DNA of 64,000 nt from Fragum whitleyi (taxonomy: Eukaryota > Mollusca > Bivalvia > Cardiida > Cardiidae). Below the pieces are notes generated by a model. It did not search any database. It saw nothing but the letters and a program-made list of their open reading frames with translations, and was not told where the DNA came from. How positions within the stretch are numbered: the stretch's first letter is position 1; each line of letters starts with the position of its first letter. Shown here one piece after another: positions 61,331 through 64,000 of this stretch. Made by a program: the position numbers and the translations under genes. Where the stretch lies: NCBI GenBank assembly GCA_948146395.1, contig OX411556.1, forward strand, positions 27,203,653 through 27,267,652, given 5' to 3'.

Positions 61331-63394
61331 AGTGTCAATCTTTGGAGCTGGATAAATCATCTACACGTCTTGACCTAAAATTAGTTCTCGCATGAGCAAT
61401 ACATTTGTTTTAGCATGATTAATAATTTTTAACATGGAAGGTTTTTTTTTTTTTTTTTTTTTTTTTAACAATGGCCCTTTCTACATGACCGACGCTTGTT
61501 GTTTTTTTTTATTGGCGTCAGTAAATGTCGAATATAGACGGATAACTAGTCGGTGACACCTTTAAGATTTGCTGTACATTTTCAAAACAAATACTTTGTT
61601 TTCAAAAACAGTGCTCTTATTGGCTCACATTACATAACAATAGGTCATGTGTTAGCAATATTTTTATATGTTATAAACTGTGAACTCCTATCAAGTCCTT
61701 CCAATTATATCTTTCCAAAAGATCAGTGCACATCTTAACAAATACAAGCAAATATTCCTAGTAAGATTTATTTAAAAATGGATGATCGAGTTTTGCAATA
61801 ACTTTTATAAGAGACAATTCTATTTCCACTCTCAACGCATATATTTCAAACAGGGTAAAACACTGTTAACAATCTTCGATAACATTTAAAAATAAAACAA
61901 CCCCAGAATTGATGTTGAATAATTCAATTCTGATCTTTATTGGTCAATTTGGGACGCAATACGGGGTGCAATAAACGCATTCTATTAAGGAAGATAGCTT
62001 GGCTTTTTCATAGTATTCACCTTTTCTTTATAACTGATTTTTTAGAAAGATCTAAATGTTTTATTTCGATTTTTGAAAAGAAAAAACCTGCTTATTTTTT
62101 CTCAGAGCCTTTTGAAAATAAGTTTCAAAAACATTAAGTACCCTTAGTTCTAGCCTTTGAATTCCTTTGAAAATTAAATCCTCCATTTGAAGTTAATATT
62201 CTTGGACAAATAAATATTCTGAAAGTAATTGATATATGTTTATTTAGAAACGACCATCCATTCCACTAATTAATTAAAAAAAAAATATGGAATTTTATGA
62301 AACAAAAGAAAATTATGATATTTTTATTCGGTCCTTAATAGAAGTATTTTTCCTTTAATATTAAGGGCTACTAGTACATGCTACACAGTAAAATAAATAT
62401 AGTTCTACTATCAAACTTTTTCTTATACTCTCAATATTAATTTGTGACATAATGAAGAATATTTTGACATGAAAAAAAGTTTGGGCCACATTCTTTCTTT
62501 TTTAGATATTTTGACTCATTTGTTAAAGAATAAAGGGATATAATTCACAAAAAAATAGTAAAATTTCAAAACACATTTGTCAATATTTGAAATAACAAAT
62601 TGTTGGTAATTTGGTTCAGGGATGTGAGGTAGGTGTTCCTTTTACCATATTCATAAGTTTTATTCGCTTCCTATCTGAAAAATAGGCAAGGAGTAACATT
62701 GAATACTTGCTTGTCGTTTTCTCTGAATACTCTTAAATCGTGAAAAATGCCCCGAAAAATTAGGGTAGAAAATAAACTTTTGATTTTATACGAGTTTTAC
62801 ATGTTATGACAAACTTACATACAGCTCTATCTAAAAACATATTTTGAATTTCGATTTATAGTTAAATAACGAATACAGAAATGCAAATGTTTTATTAATG
62901 GCGGAAAATCCAATACCGGATGTGCGGACGTCCTTAAAACAATAAACCATATTAGTTGTAATTACCAATTCAAGTGCCTCGACGTTACGTTCTGTCCGAA
63001 AAAATAATGTCGACTTGATAGATTAGACCCCTTCAAGCGTCAAGCCTTTTTAAGTTTACCCCTTGGTTGCAGTGTAATGCTTATTTCAAAATAATTCGAA
63101 CTTTGTAAATCGCTTGTTTCTTGCGCATTTTATAGTAATTTCTTTCTCAACAGTGAGTATGAAATATAAAGTGCCCCGAAAGAGCATCATTCGGTTTCCA
63201 AAGCGACAGTTCCTAGACAGACGCATAGTCACATTTGGTTGCATGCATTTATATACAGTTAAAATACTAACCGTTTCATCAAAATCTGACGAATGATTAA
63301 AAAGATATTGCAATTGTCTCAGAACTTTTTGATACCCCCTCGTATGTATGGGTTATAAAATGATTGTGTTTTGTCTGCTAGATAACAGGTTATA
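61331..63394. other. Intergenic, no feature recognised
   Basis: AT-rich, with a T-run at 61442-61466. No frame longer than chance and no repeat of this window's families. It may hold the promoter or first exon of the second ferroportin gene, which I cannot locate. Confidence 0.5.
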
Positions 63395-63600
63395 TGTTAC
63401 AGGAAAGCTGTCTCTTTATTAAGTTTTTTAAAGACAAAGTCAATCTGACGCTTACTATTTAACTGGTTTTCAATATGATTGCCTGAAACTTTGCATTTTC
63501 ATGTGTTCCCTGGCATTGTCATTAAAATGTAAATTTAGGGGTTTTTTGGTCATTATTTAGCCTGTGCCCCGAACCATTTTGCAAGAGATAATACAACGTA
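63395..63600 (-). mobile_element. LINE fragment related to 42270-42450
   Basis: 'aagctgtctctttattaagt', 'aaagacaaagtcaatctgac', 'aactggttttcaatatgatt', 'tggcattgtcattaaaatgt' and 'gcctgtgccccgaaccattt' align in order with 42270-42450. About 200 bases only, not translatable. Confidence 0.7.
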
Positions 63601-63818
63601 AATTTTACTAAAGTTATTTAACTAAACAATTTGTGCAGGGTAACATAACGCCTCTTTGGTTTAAGATCTAGTCAAGGTTTCTAAATTAAATTTACATTTA
63701 TCAAATTATATTTTGAAACCTGAACTGAATCTTTTCGAATGTTTTTGAACGAATTCCTCGAATGGCCTTTTACTTTTGATGTGTCATTTTTAATGTGGAT
63801 GTTCCTTCGATATTTCAG

Positions 63819-63892
63819 TTGGAAAAGATTCCAGTGGAATTACTGGCAATGCAAAGTTTCTTGTCTACTTGAACCATTTCATAACAGGATGG
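63819..63892 (+). CDS. SLC40A1: Early coding exon of a second ferroportin gene, partial at window edge
   Basis: A 74-base exon between TATTTCAG and GTAAGTGT, the same length and phases as 929-1002. It translates to GKDSSGITGNAKFLVYLNHFITGW after the split codon, against GKEPRGIKGKAKLLVYLNHFITGW in the first gene. Roughly three quarters of bases agree by eye, with most changes in the first half. The conserved end corresponds to human ...LYLGHSLSTW before the first metal-site aspartate. The remaining exons lie beyond the window. It could also be an isolated duplicated exon, but splice sites and frame are intact. Confidence 0.85.
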
Positions 63893-64000
63893 GTAAGTGT
63901 TAACAATTGAAAACACCACAAAATTAAATTACCTCTCCTGAATTCTATTTGAAAAGGGACTATCTGGGAACTCCTTTAAAGAAATATTTAAAAAGAGATT

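Overview
This is AT-rich, intron-rich, transposon-saturated animal DNA. Spliced genes with GT-AG introns, tRNA-derived SINEs, LINE fragments and many small inverted-repeat elements exclude a prokaryote. The gene set (ferroportin, a CBM39 + GH16 beta-1,3-glucan-binding/glucanase protein, a heparan-sulfate-type sulfotransferase) and the SINE type suggest an invertebrate, most likely a mollusc. That placement is inference.

Layout, all genes on the + strand. (1) 929-16916: a ferroportin (SLC40A1-type iron exporter) gene, eight coding exons recognised, first coding exon not found. (2) 20587-37175: a complete 12-exon, 446-residue beta-1,3-glucan-binding protein / endo-beta-1,3-glucanase with signal peptide, CBM39-like domain and a GH16 domain that keeps its catalytic acids. 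(3) 44802-45812: a one-exon type II membrane sulfotransferase of the heparan sulfate 3-O-sulfotransferase family. (4) 63819-63892: the matching early exon of a second ferroportin gene that runs off the right edge. The window is therefore one unit between two ferroportin paralogues. The visible ferroportin has replaced three residues matching vertebrate metal ligands (H43, C326, H507).

The rest is mostly mobile DNA. One TA-flanked MITE family with a central GGGAGGTAAT...ATTACCTCCC hairpin occurs about 29 times and takes up close to a fifth of the window. Other families are TTAA-flanked 165-bp fold-backs (three copies), a 230-bp fold-back family (three copies), tRNA-derived SINEs, five LINE remnants, and a 2.4-kb LTR element that has CCHC zinc knuckles and a coiled coil but no polymerase. 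Nested insertions give relative ages: LTR element into MITE, SINE into MITE, MITE into SINE, TTAA fold-back into MITE.

Three exons in the two multi-exon genes have a decayed second copy beside them (8885-9047, 22039-22116, 26325-26413), so small tandem exon duplications have arisen and died repeatedly here. Iron export, glucan recognition and glycosaminoglycan sulfation need not be linked; I see no operon-like organisation, and their adjacency may be incidental.
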